Shown here: piece after piece, positions 8,622 through 17,089 of the stretch
Layout: the number at the start of each line of letters is the position of its first letter
How positions within the stretch are numbered: the stretch's first letter is position 1
Origin: Clostridium sp.
GTDB lineage: Bacteria; Bacillota; Clostridia; Clostridiales; Clostridiaceae
Length of the DNA: 64,000 nucleotides
Reading direction: 5' to 3'
Assembly: GCF_026168755.1 (NCBI RefSeq)
Contig: NZ_JAPFDR010000011.1
Coordinates: 1 to 64,000 of the forward strand
The notes under the pieces: generated by a model
The model's input: the letters and a program-made list of their open reading frames with translations, nothing else
Database searches by the model: none
Told to the model about the DNA's origin: nothing
Translations under genes and position numbers: made by a program

Positions 8622-9227
8622 ATGGAGAATTATTATGTATATGAATGGATAAGATTAGACTATAATGAACCATTTTATGTGGGAAAAGGAAAAGGAAATA
8701 GATGTTATAGTATTGATAGAAGAAATAAACATTTTAAGGATATTATAACTTTCTGTAATAATAATCAGGTTGATATAGCGGTTAGTATATTAGAAGACAA
8801 TTTAGAGGAAGAGTGTGCATATCAATATGAATGTTGGTATATTAATTTATATGTAACCGAATACGGATATAATATTACTAATAAAACTTGGGGTGGAGAT
8901 GGGGGTGATATAGTATCCTGTATGTCTCCAGAAGAAAAAAAGATATATTCGGAAAAGATGAGAAAAAGTTGTTTAGGAAAAAATAAAGGTCATTATCATA
9001 CTGAAGAAGCTAAATTAAGAATGAGTTTAAGCAAAAAAGGACGCTATATTGGTGAAAACAATCCTATGTATGGAAAGAATATTAAAGAGTATATGTCAGA
9101 ACAGTCATATCAAGAGTGGAAGAGGAAAATAGCATTATCACAAAAGGGAAGAAGAGTAAGTACTGAAACTAGAAATAAAATAAGTAAGGCTTTAACAGGA
9201 CGTGTTAGATCTGAAGATATAATGTAG
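8622..9227 (+). CDS. GIY-YIG homing endonuclease, free-standing
   Basis: 201 aa from ATG 8622 (an alternative GTG lies at 8613). The N-terminal nuclease domain shows YVYEW for GIY, FYVGKGKGNR for YIG with its arginine, and a likely catalytic Glu at 70 in AYQYE. A NUMOD3-like motif GENNPMYGK lies at 144-152, then helical DNA-binding repeats. It sits between nrdD and nrdG, outside the intron. The frame stops after GRVRSEDIM, but coding-like sequence continues in another frame (next entry). Fast-decaying homing genes often look like this. Confidence 0.85.
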   Translation: MENYYVYEWIRLDYNEPFYVGKGKGNRCYSIDRRNKHFKDIITFCNNNQVDIAVSILEDNLEEECAYQYECWYINLYVTEYGYNITNKTWGGDGGDIVSCMSPEEKKIYSEKMRKSCLGKNKGHYHTEEAKLRMSLSKKGRYIGENNPMYGKNIKEYMSEQSYQEWKRKIALSQKGRRVSTETRNKISKALTGRVRSEDIM

Positions 9228-9331
9228 GAATTTATACTATAAAAAAATTGTTAAGAACAGGGGAAGTGCTTAATTCGAAGTACAAAAAGTTTAAGGAGAT
9301 AAACGGATTAAGTATTTATTATATAGATTAG
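9215..9331 (+). pseudogene. Frameshifted C-terminal tail of the GIY-YIG endonuclease
   Basis: In the +2 frame relative to the endonuclease, about 38 codons stay open up to TAG 9329-9331. They read like a DNA-binding tail, with IKKLLRTGEVLNSKYKKF and EINGLSIYYID. No start codon or ribosome site serves them. The simplest reading is one frameshift near 9212-9217 that cut the last DNA-binding element from the endonuclease. Confidence 0.55.
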
Positions 9332-9364
9332 TAAATCTTATTAATGAAATGGGAGGTAGCTATA

Positions 9365-9862
9365 ATGAAATATGCGAAGATTAGAAAGTTAGATGTAACA
9401 AATGGTCCTGGAGTGCGTACAACCCTTTTTGTAAGTGGATGTACACATAACTGTGAAGGATGTTTTAATAAAGAGCAACAAGATTTTAATTACGGAAATG
9501 AATTTACCAAAGAAACAGAAGATGAATTTATTGAGTTAACTAAAAGTAGACAAATAAAAGGTGTAAATATATTAGGTGGAGAACCTATGCAGCAAATAAT
9601 GGATGATACATTATTAAATCTTTTAAGAAGAATAAAGGCAGAAACTAATAAACCTATATGGCTATGGTCAGGATATAAATTTGAAGAAATAATATCTAAT
9701 CCTAAAAGATTAGAGTTATTAAAGGAAGTAGAAGTTCTAATAGATGGTAAATTTGAAATAGATAAAAGAGATATAATGCTTAAGTATAGGGGTTCAGCTA
9801 ATCAAAGAGTTATAGATGTAAAAAAATCATTAGAGAAAGGGAAGACAGTTGAAATATTATAA
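9365..9862 (+). CDS. nrdG: Anaerobic ribonucleotide reductase activating enzyme
   Basis: 165 aa radical-SAM activase that installs the glycyl radical on NrdD. The cluster motif is C26-x3-C30-x2-C33 (CTHNCEGC), and GGEP follows for SAM binding. The start ATG 9365 is 7 nt after a GGGAGGTA site; an in-frame ATG at 9344 lies upstream of that site and is less likely. Normal nrdD-nrdG synteny is kept, but the endonuclease gene has been inserted between them. Confidence 0.92.
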   Translation: MKYAKIRKLDVTNGPGVRTTLFVSGCTHNCEGCFNKEQQDFNYGNEFTKETEDEFIELTKSRQIKGVNILGGEPMQQIMDDTLLNLLRRIKAETNKPIWLWSGYKFEEIISNPKRLELLKEVEVLIDGKFEIDKRDIMLKYRGSANQRVIDVKKSLEKGKTVEIL

Positions 9863-10252
9863 AAAAACTTTAAATTAATTAAAGAAGAAAAAATAAAAAT
9901 TATTAATAATAAATTTAAAACATATATGTTCAAAAAAGATTAAGGTGAAATATTTCCTTAATCTTTTAATTTAAATAATTATTTGAAATAAATTTGACAT
10001 AATGGTTAATGTTATATTTAATGTAACATAAGAATTATTAATAGCAAAGTAAAGTAAAATAGTGTTAAAAAAATGTCTATTATAAGTAGAATTGGAGCTT
10101 TAAGATATATTTTAGTTTTTAAAAGTTATATTATTCTGAAAATTAATAGTTAAAATTTTCACTATAGACATTATAAATAAATCAATATAAAATGTTATAG
10201 GAATTATAATGATTAAAACTTATTTGATAAAACTAGGAAGGAAGGAAAACAA
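9863..10252 (+). promoter_or_regulatory. Intergenic region with terminator, ndh2 promoter and dyad operator
   Basis: AAAAGATTAAGG / CCTTAATCTTTT at 9933-9968 terminates nrdG. TTGACA at 9994-9999 and TTTAAT at 10017-10022, 17 bp apart, form a good vegetative promoter. The dyad ATGTTATATTTAATGTAACAT (10009-10029) overlaps its -10, as an operator would. The remaining 220 bp before the NADH dehydrogenase start form a long AT-rich leader in which I see nothing further. The regulator is unknown. Confidence 0.5.
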
Positions 10253-12151
10253 ATGTCTAAAAAGATAGTTATTTTAGGGGCTGGATATGCAGGTGTACAT
10301 GCAGCTAAAAAATTAGCAAAAAAGTACAAAAAAAATAATGATGTAGAAATAACATTAATAGATAAGAACCCATTCCATACACTAATGACAGAGTTACATG
10401 AAGTTGCAGGTGGAAGAGTTCCAGAGGAATCTGTTAAGATTGAATTAAGCAAAATATTCCACAGAACTAAAGTTAATGTTGTTGTAGACTACATAGAAAA
10501 TGTTGATACAGATAAGAAGGTAGTAACAACTAAAGACGGTAAATTTGATTACGATTATTTAATAGTAGGGACTGGTAGTGAGCCGGCATTCTTTGGAGTT
10601 CCAGGAGTTAAAGAAAATGGATTTACTTTATGGTCTTTAGAAGATGCTTTAAAAATAAGAGAGCATATTAAATCAAGATTTAAAGCTGCATCTTATGAAA
10701 AGAATGATGCTAAGAGAAAAGAAATGCTTACTTTTGTAGTAGCAGGATCAGGATTTACTGGTATAGAAATGGCTGGTGAATTATTAGAGTGGAAAACTAA
10801 ATTAGCTCATGATTATAGGGTTGATGAAAGTGAAGTAAGACTTTTAGTTGTTGAAGCTATGTCTACAATATTAAATATGCTTGACAGAAAACAAGCTGAT
10901 AAAGCTGAAAAATATATGGTTAAGCATGGTGTTGAAGTGCTTAAGGATTCACCAATAGTTGAAGTATCTTCAAACGGTATTACGTTAAAAAATGGACAAA
11001 CAATACCAACTCAAACTTTAATATGGACTTGTGGTGTTCAAGCTAATCAAGAAGCTAAAGAATACGGATTAAAAACTGTTAGAGCTGGAAGATTAGAAGC
11101 TAATAAATATATGGAAGCTATAGGTAAGAAAGATGTATATGTTGTAGGAGATATAGCTTACTATGAAGAAGAAGCTGGTAAACCTAATCCACAAATAGTT
11201 GAAGCTGCTGAACAAACTGCAATTACAGCTGTCAAAAATATAATAGCTTCAATTGATAATTCAGATAAGAAAACTGAATTTAAATCAAATTATCATGGAT
11301 TTATGGTATCAATTGGTGGTAGATATGGTGTTGCTAACTTAATGGGAGTTAAGCTTTCAGGATTTATAGCAATGGTTATGAAACATTTAGTAAATATGTA
11401 CTATTTATTTGGAGTTAATGATGTAAATGCAGTATATTGTTATTTACAACATGAATTCTTTGGAATGAAAGACAGAAGGTCTATAATGAGAGGGCATTTA
11501 TCATCTAAGGGAAATAGACTTTGGTTAGTACCTTTAAGAGTATTCATGGGATGCTTATGGCTAATTGAAGGTCTTAAGAAGTTCTTTGGTGAATCTTTAT
11601 GGGATGCTAATATTAAAGCTATTTCAAACTTTGATTTTGATAAAGTAAAAATAGCAATTGGTTCAGATAGCTGGTTAAAGGCTGGAAACATAAATATGCC
11701 TTTCTCTTGGTTACAAGATGCAACAGCAGGAGCATCAGAAGCTGCAGAAAGTACTGCGGAACTTGCAACACCAATTTTACAAAAGATGCCTAAGTTTTAT
11801 GAAGCTATAATGCAAGTAATGATTCCAACTCCAGAAATGGCAACATTATTCCAAACAATGGTTGTAATTATGGAAATAGGAATGGGACTAGCTTTAATTG
11901 CTGGTTTATTTACATTCTTAGCAAGTGCAGCATCTGCATTTATGGTTTGTAACTTTGTATTATCTGCAATGGCTGGATGGGATATATTATGGTATTTCTT
12001 CGGTTCAATAGCGTTAATGTCAGGTGCAGGTAGAACATTCGGGTTAGACTATTATGTAATGCCTTGGATACATAAGATAGCTAAGGAATTCTGGATAGGT
12101 AAGAGAACACCTATATATATAGAACATGGTACAGAAAAAGTAGCAAAATAA
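10253..12151 (+). CDS. ndh2: Type II NADH dehydrogenase with C-terminal membrane domain (Ndh2-like)
   Basis: 632 aa. Two Rossmann folds are visible: FAD-binding GAGYAGVHAAKKL at residues 9-21 and NAD-binding VVAGSGFTGIEMAG near 165-178. From about 430 to 600 the sequence turns hydrophobic with several membrane spans (DoxX-like), unlike soluble Ndh. This two-part form matches Ndh2 of the Listeria extracellular electron transfer locus, which moves NADH electrons to demethylmenaquinone. Quinone, flavin and EetA/B-like genes follow within 16 kb. It has its own promoter and a terminator-like hairpin after it. Confidence 0.85.
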   Translation: MSKKIVILGAGYAGVHAAKKLAKKYKKNNDVEITLIDKNPFHTLMTELHEVAGGRVPEESVKIELSKIFHRTKVNVVVDYIENVDTDKKVVTTKDGKFDYDYLIVGTGSEPAFFGVPGVKENGFTLWSLEDALKIREHIKSRFKAASYEKNDAKRKEMLTFVVAGSGFTGIEMAGELLEWKTKLAHDYRVDESEVRLLVVEAMSTILNMLDRKQADKAEKYMVKHGVEVLKDSPIVEVSSNGITLKNGQTIPTQTLIWTCGVQANQEAKEYGLKTVRAGRLEANKYMEAIGKKDVYVVGDIAYYEEEAGKPNPQIVEAAEQTAITAVKNIIASIDNSDKKTEFKSNYHGFMVSIGGRYGVANLMGVKLSGFIAMVMKHLVNMYYLFGVNDVNAVYCYLQHEFFGMKDRRSIMRGHLSSKGNRLWLVPLRVFMGCLWLIEGLKKFFGESLWDANIKAISNFDFDKVKIAIGSDSWLKAGNINMPFSWLQDATAGASEAAESTAELATPILQKMPKFYEAIMQVMIPTPEMATLFQTMVVIMEIGMGLALIAGLFTFLASAASAFMVCNFVLSAMAGWDILWYFFGSIALMSGAGRTFGLDYYVMPWIHKIAKEFWIGKRTPIYIEHGTEKVAK

Positions 12152-12179
12152 TATATTTAATAGTTATACTTAATATTGA

Positions 12180-12225
12180 GCCAGACTTTTATAAAGTCTG
12201 GCCCAAACTATTATATATTTTTTTA
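12180..12225 (+). terminator. Terminator-like hairpin after ndh2
   Basis: Stem GCCAGACTTT / AAAGTCTGGC with a TAT loop; a seven-T run comes 14 nt later. The stem is strong but the spacing unusual, so partial read-through is possible. Confidence 0.6.
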
Positions 12226-12309
12226 TAGTAAAAAAATATATGAATATAAAATCAATCAAAGGATAAAAGTAAGGATAATTATTTAAAAGATGATTATGAG
12301 GGTGATAAA

Positions 12310-13275
12310 ATGCATAAATTGTGGAATAAATACCCAGAAGTTAACAATGAACTTAAAAAGGTTAAAGAATTAATAGAAAAAAATGCTAAGTGTAGAGATA
12401 AAATTGTAGAAGAATCTATAATAGAATTACTTAATTCTGGTGGAAAGATGCTTAGACCTGCATTTGTGATATTATCATCAAAGTTTGGTGAGTATGAAGA
12501 AAAAAAATCAAGAGCTTTAGCATCGGTAGTTGAAATGTTTCATATGGCAACATTAGTTCATGATGATATAATAGATGAAGCAACCTTAAGAAGAGGTAAG
12601 GAAACAGTACAATCTAAATATGGGAAAAACTATGCTGTTTATATAGGAGATTATCTTTTCTGCATATGTTTTAAGGTGTTAGCAGGTGTAGGGTCATTAG
12701 ATAGTGTACAAATAGATACTATGACAATGTCAAGAATATGCATGAGTGAAATAGATCAGTTAAATTCTAGGTTTGATAAAAATGTATCAGTAAAAAAATA
12801 TTTAAAAAGAGCATCTGGAAAAACAGCTGAATTATTTTCATTAAGCTTATATTTGGGAGCAGCTGAAAGTGGATGTTCTAGAAAGTTATCTAGAGCATTT
12901 TGGGAGATAGGTCATAATATTGGCATGGCCTTTCAAATAATAGATGATATATTAGATTATACTGGTAGTGATGAAAGTATAGGTAAAAATTCTGCTAATG
13001 ATTTAAAACAAGGAATATATACTTTGCCTTTAATTTTAGCACTTGAAAATAAACCAAGTGAATTAGTTAATATATTAGGAAAAAGTGACTACACAGAAAA
13101 TGATGTAGTAGAAATAATAAAGTTAGTAAATAAATATGATGGTGTAAATAAAGCAAGAGAAATAGCTAAAAAATACACTAACAAGGCATATAATCAAATA
13201 AAGAATTTACCTAAAAATGAGTATAGAGAAGTTTTATTAGATATAACAAAAAGTTTATTAGATAGAATTTATTAG
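12310..13275 (+). CDS. Polyprenyl diphosphate synthase (DmkB/HepT type)
   Basis: 321 aa trans-prenyltransferase. The first Asp-rich motif is LVHDDIIDEATLRRG and the second is FQIIDDILDYTG, followed by GKNSANDLKQG; these bind the allylic diphosphate and IPP through magnesium. The length fits long-chain (about C30-C40) synthases that supply quinone side chains. The UbiA prenyltransferase 6 kb downstream is its expected partner. The start ATG has a GAGGGTGAT site. Chain length cannot be read with confidence. Confidence 0.88.
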   Translation: MHKLWNKYPEVNNELKKVKELIEKNAKCRDKIVEESIIELLNSGGKMLRPAFVILSSKFGEYEEKKSRALASVVEMFHMATLVHDDIIDEATLRRGKETVQSKYGKNYAVYIGDYLFCICFKVLAGVGSLDSVQIDTMTMSRICMSEIDQLNSRFDKNVSVKKYLKRASGKTAELFSLSLYLGAAESGCSRKLSRAFWEIGHNIGMAFQIIDDILDYTGSDESIGKNSANDLKQGIYTLPLILALENKPSELVNILGKSDYTENDVVEIIKLVNKYDGVNKAREIAKKYTNKAYNQIKNLPKNEYREVLLDITKSLLDRIY

Positions 13276-13320
13276 TTTATAGATATTATATATTTAAATA
13301 AATATATAAAGGAGGGTAAT

Positions 13321-15246
13321 ATGAGTAGATATTTTAATGGCCAAGAAGTTGAGTTATTAGCTCCAGTAGGTAATTTTGATATATTTAAGAAAGTAATATA
13401 TAGTGGTGCTGATGCAGTTTACTTAGGTGGAAAAATATTTAATATGCGTATGCATAGAAAAGATTTTAACTTTACAAATGAAGAGTTAGAAGAAGCAGTA
13501 GAGATAGCACATTCACTAGGTAAAAAAATATACATAACAGTTAATAATTTATTAAGTTCAGATGATTTAGAGCAAGCTGAAGAATATTTTAAGTATTTAG
13601 AGAAAATAGGTCCAGATGCCTTAATAATACAAGATATGAGCGTTATTAAAGTAATTAGAGATTTAGGTCTAAATCTTAATATTCACTCATCAGTAATGAT
13701 GAATGTACATAATTTTGAAACTATTAAAGTATTAGAAAAGTTAGGGGTAACAAGAGTAGTTGCTTCTAGAGATATAGATTTAAAAACAATAAAACAATTT
13801 TCTGTAAGAACAAATATGGAATTTGAATATTTTGTTCATGGAGATATGTGCGTAGCTCATGGAGCCCAATGCATGTATAGTGGAATGTTGTTTGGGAAAA
13901 GTGGAAGCAGAGGTTTATGTATGAAACCTTGTAGATGGGGATATAAAATTAACAAAGAAGGCAAAGAATACAATACTACTTTCCCACTAGCTGTTAAAGA
14001 TATGTATATGTATGAAAATATTCCAGAATTAATTGAAGCAGGTGTAGTTTCATTTAAAATTGAAGGTAGAATGAGAGATGCAGAGTATTTAGTAGATTTA
14101 ATTAACTATTACAGCGATGCAATTGATAGATATATAGATGATCCAATTTTATATAATAGAAGAAAACATGCAAAAGAACTATTTGAAAATAGAAAGAGAG
14201 ATTTTTCAACAGCATATGCTTTTGGAAATCCAGGTTTATCAAATATAAATGAGAGATATGAAGGTACAGGAAAATTTTATAGTACAGGAAAAGTATTTAG
14301 TAAACCAGTAGATGAATTTGATATAAATAATGATAGAGTAACTGAAATTAAGGAATTATTAAAAGTTGAAAGTAAAATAGATAATAAGCCAGAAATAGCA
14401 GTTAAAGTAAATAATTATGAAGCAGCGCTAATAGCAATTGAAGAGGGAGTAGAAAGAATATATCTTTCAGGAGAAGTATTTGAACCAAGTCTTCCTTTTA
14501 GTAAAGAAGAGATAATTAGCATTACAAGTAAAAAGAAAAAATCTAAAATATATTTAGGTCTTCCAAGAATGATGTATGAAGATGATTTTTCTAAGTATAA
14601 TCATTTATTAAGAAATAATGATTTAGGTATAGATGGATTATTAGTTACAAACTTAGGAGCAATAAATAAGTTTAAAGATTTAGGCTTAGAATTAATAGGT
14701 GATTATTCATTAAACATATATAATGCAATTTCAGCAGATTTTTATAAGAGTCAAGGATTAAATGTAGGTGCATTATCATGTGAATCACCAGTTAGCAATA
14801 CTAAGGAAGCGTTATTAAAATCACTATTACCATTAGAAATAATCGTACATGGGTCACCGGTAGTTATGTATATGAGCCATGATTTATATGAAAATACAAA
14901 AGTTAAAGAGTCAGTTAAAGAAGCTAATAGAAAATATAATGATAAAAATGTTTTATTACTTATAGATGATAAAGGAAATGAACATCCTGTATATAGAGAT
15001 AATAAAGGTAACAATCATATGTTATTATCAAAAGAGTTATGCTATATGCCTATTTTAAAAGAATTAAGCAACTTAGGTGCATCAATTTTTAGAATAGAAG
15101 GATGTCATTATGAAAATGAAATATTAAGAAAAGTAATAATAGCATATAAAGAAGCAATTAAAGACTTAGATAAATGTGATGATATATTTGATAGCTTAAA
15201 ATATGACTGCTTAGGGTTTACTTTAGGAGCAATGCAATTTAACTAA
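13321..15246 (+). CDS. U32-family protein of double length (possible fused UbiU-UbiV-like hydroxylase)
   Basis: 641 aa. Residues 8-320 form a U32 domain with signature YFVHGDMCVAHGAQCMYSG and four cysteines C177, C184, C200 and C204, spaced as in Fe-S-binding members. Residues 355-615 look like a second, divergent U32-type barrel (EIIVHGSPVVMYMSH, FRIEGCHYENEI) with C487, C574 and C595. Characterised relatives include UbiU/UbiV (oxygen-independent quinone hydroxylation) and RNA-hydroxylating TrhP/RlhA. It lies 45 bp after the polyprenyl synthase and 14 bp before an aminotransferase, so an operon is likely. A role in quinone synthesis is inference; tRNA modification is the main alternative. 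Confidence 0.7.
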   Translation: MSRYFNGQEVELLAPVGNFDIFKKVIYSGADAVYLGGKIFNMRMHRKDFNFTNEELEEAVEIAHSLGKKIYITVNNLLSSDDLEQAEEYFKYLEKIGPDALIIQDMSVIKVIRDLGLNLNIHSSVMMNVHNFETIKVLEKLGVTRVVASRDIDLKTIKQFSVRTNMEFEYFVHGDMCVAHGAQCMYSGMLFGKSGSRGLCMKPCRWGYKINKEGKEYNTTFPLAVKDMYMYENIPELIEAGVVSFKIEGRMRDAEYLVDLINYYSDAIDRYIDDPILYNRRKHAKELFENRKRDFSTAYAFGNPGLSNINERYEGTGKFYSTGKVFSKPVDEFDINNDRVTEIKELLKVESKIDNKPEIAVKVNNYEAALIAIEEGVERIYLSGEVFEPSLPFSKEEIISITSKKKKSKIYLGLPRMMYEDDFSKYNHLLRNNDLGIDGLLVTNLGAINKFKDLGLELIGDYSLNIYNAISADFYKSQGLNVGALSCESPVSNTKEALLKSLLPLEIIVHGSPVVMYMSHDLYENTKVKESVKEANRKYNDKNVLLLIDDKGNEHPVYRDNKGNNHMLLSKELCYMPILKELSNLGASIFRIEGCHYENEILRKVIIAYKEAIKDLDKCDDIFDSLKYDCLGFTLGAMQFN

Positions 15247-15260
15247 GGAGTAACATAAAT

Positions 15261-16535
15261 ATGATAGGTGCAAATAAGATAATAGAGAAAAAGAGAGAAT
15301 ATTTATTTCCTTCATCTTGGGGAAACCATTTTTACAAAAACCCTCCACAAATAGTTAAAGGAGATATGCAATATTTATATGATAGTGATGGAAAAGAATA
15401 TATAGATTTCTTCGCAGGAGTATCTGTAATGAATTGTGGACATTGTAATAAAGAAATATTAGATGTAACAATTAAGCAAATGCAAACTCTTCAACATACT
15501 ACTATTATATATTTAACTGAACAAATGGTAAATTTAGCAGAAAGAATGTCTAAGATTTTACCAGGAGATTTAAAAAGAGTATTTTTCTGTTGTACTGGAT
15601 CAGAAGCAAATGAAGGAGCAATGTTATTAGCTAGATTATATACAGGAAAAAATGAGTTTATTGCTCTTAATAATGGATTACATGGTAGAACATATTTAAC
15701 AATGAGTGCAACAGGTATTCCTATGTGGAGAGCTGATCCATATTTATCTCAGGCGATACATTTTGCGAAAAATACTTGGGATTGTAATGGAGATCTTGAA
15801 ACAGCAGCAAGAGAATCATTAAAGGATATTGAAAAAATTATTAATGATAGAGGTTCTGATAATATTGCAGCATTAATAGCTGAACCAATACAAGGTAATG
15901 GTGGAATAATAACTCCCCCATTATGGTACTTCAAAGAGTTAAAAAATCTTTTAGAAAAGAATAACATATTATTAATAATTGATGAAGTACAAACAGGATT
16001 TGCAAGAACAGGTAAAATGTTTGCTATAGAAAATTATGATGTTGTACCTGATATTATGACTGTAGCAAAGGCATTAGGAAATGGAATGCCTATATCAGCA
16101 TTTTGTACTAATGATAAAATATCAGAAAAGTTTACTAAACCATCAGCATCTACATTAGGTGGAAATCCAGTTTCATCAGCAACAGCAATGGCAGTTTTAG
16201 ATTATATTGAAAAATATAATTTATGTGAAAGCTCTAAAAAGTTAGGTGATATTTTAAAGGGTGAATTAGAAAAGTTAAAATCTAAATATTCTTTAATAAA
16301 GGATGTAAGAGGAATTGGATTAATGTTAGGAGCTGAGTTAATTAAAGAAAATGGAGAGCCAGCTTCTGAAGAAACTGATGTTATATTGGAAAATATGAAA
16401 GATAAGGGATTTATAATAGGGAAAAATGGAATGGGTAGAAATGTATTAGCATTCCAACCACCTTTAGTAATAAATGAGCAAAATATTAAAGATATGATAA
16501 AGGCATTAGATGAAGTATTAAGTGAACTTAAATAA
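15261..16535 (+). CDS. Class III PLP-dependent aminotransferase
   Basis: 424 aa. The class III pattern is clear: IIDEVQTGFARTGK with PLP-binding D241, and TVAKALGNGMP with Schiff-base K270; GSEANEGA and HGRTYLT also fit. Relatives act on ornithine, GABA, acetylornithine or alanine-glyoxylate. The substrate here is not evident. It follows the U32 gene by 14 bp and precedes an oppositely oriented gene, so it is last in the operon from 12310. Its place in a quinone locus is unusual. Confidence 0.85.
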   Translation: MIGANKIIEKKREYLFPSSWGNHFYKNPPQIVKGDMQYLYDSDGKEYIDFFAGVSVMNCGHCNKEILDVTIKQMQTLQHTTIIYLTEQMVNLAERMSKILPGDLKRVFFCCTGSEANEGAMLLARLYTGKNEFIALNNGLHGRTYLTMSATGIPMWRADPYLSQAIHFAKNTWDCNGDLETAARESLKDIEKIINDRGSDNIAALIAEPIQGNGGIITPPLWYFKELKNLLEKNNILLIIDEVQTGFARTGKMFAIENYDVVPDIMTVAKALGNGMPISAFCTNDKISEKFTKPSASTLGGNPVSSATAMAVLDYIEKYNLCESSKKLGDILKGELEKLKSKYSLIKDVRGIGLMLGAELIKENGEPASEETDVILENMKDKGFIIGKNGMGRNVLAFQPPLVINEQNIKDMIKALDEVLSELK

Positions 16536-16543
16536 AAGAAATA

Positions 16544-16576
16544 AGCTGTTACTAGTTGTAGCAGCTGTATTTTCTT
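16544..16576 (+). terminator. Terminator-like hairpin
   Basis: AGCTG-TAC / GTA-CAGCT with one bulge on each side and a TAGTT loop, then a T-rich tail, directly after the aminotransferase. Confidence 0.55.
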
Positions 16577-16955
16577 AAATTTTATAGTTTTTTATATTAA
16601 TATATAATTTAGTAATTAAGTTATCTATAATATTATTTAATATATTGATTTCATCAAAAGTAATATTTTTTATATGTATACCACAAGATACGACTACAGT
16701 TGTATTAAGTTGCTTTGCTAATAATTTTGCAGATTTATTTACTATTTCATCTTCTTTATGTCCAGGAACTGTTATTAATGATGAAGATGAGGTTAATTTG
16801 TTTATATCGTGAGCTAAAGTTACAGGAATACCAACTGCAACTGCACCTATATGTGGAATATCACCACCATATATAATTATGTTCCAGTCATTACCTATAT
16901 TAATAGCGGTACAATTAATCTCATGATTTTTAAATTTTTCTGATATATGTAACAT
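16575..16955 (-). CDS. Small protein resembling the prenylated-flavin chaperone LpdD
   Basis: 126 aa. The sequence NIGNDWNIIIYGGDIPHIGA, followed by VAVGIP, resembles the LpdD / YclD-type family linked to UbiD-family decarboxylases, where LpdD is thought to help load prenylated FMN. It is divergent from ubiD, with 134 bp between starts; AAAGGAGA lies 5 nt before its ATG. The pairing with UbiD and UbiX in the same locus supports the call. I recognise the family from motif memory, so this is moderate confidence. Function would be cytosolic. Confidence 0.6.
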   Translation of the reverse strand: MLHISEKFKNHEINCTAINIGNDWNIIIYGGDIPHIGAVAVGIPVTLAHDINKLTSSSSLITVPGHKEDEIVNKSAKLLAKQLNTTVVVSCGIHIKNITFDEINILNNIIDNLITKLYINIKNYKI

Positions 16956-17089
16956 ATAAATCTCCTTTAATATTATGTTTTTTAATAATTATAATATTAA
17001 AGGCAATAAAAATACATATGTAAACTAAATATTTAAAGATAAAATAAGTTATCAGATTAATATATTATGATTTAACTAAGGAGGAGAAT

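Noticed and set aside
13321..15246. Collagenase-type peptidase
   Set aside because: The U32 label is historic; the four-Cys pattern fits Fe-S hydroxylases and no protease site is visible.
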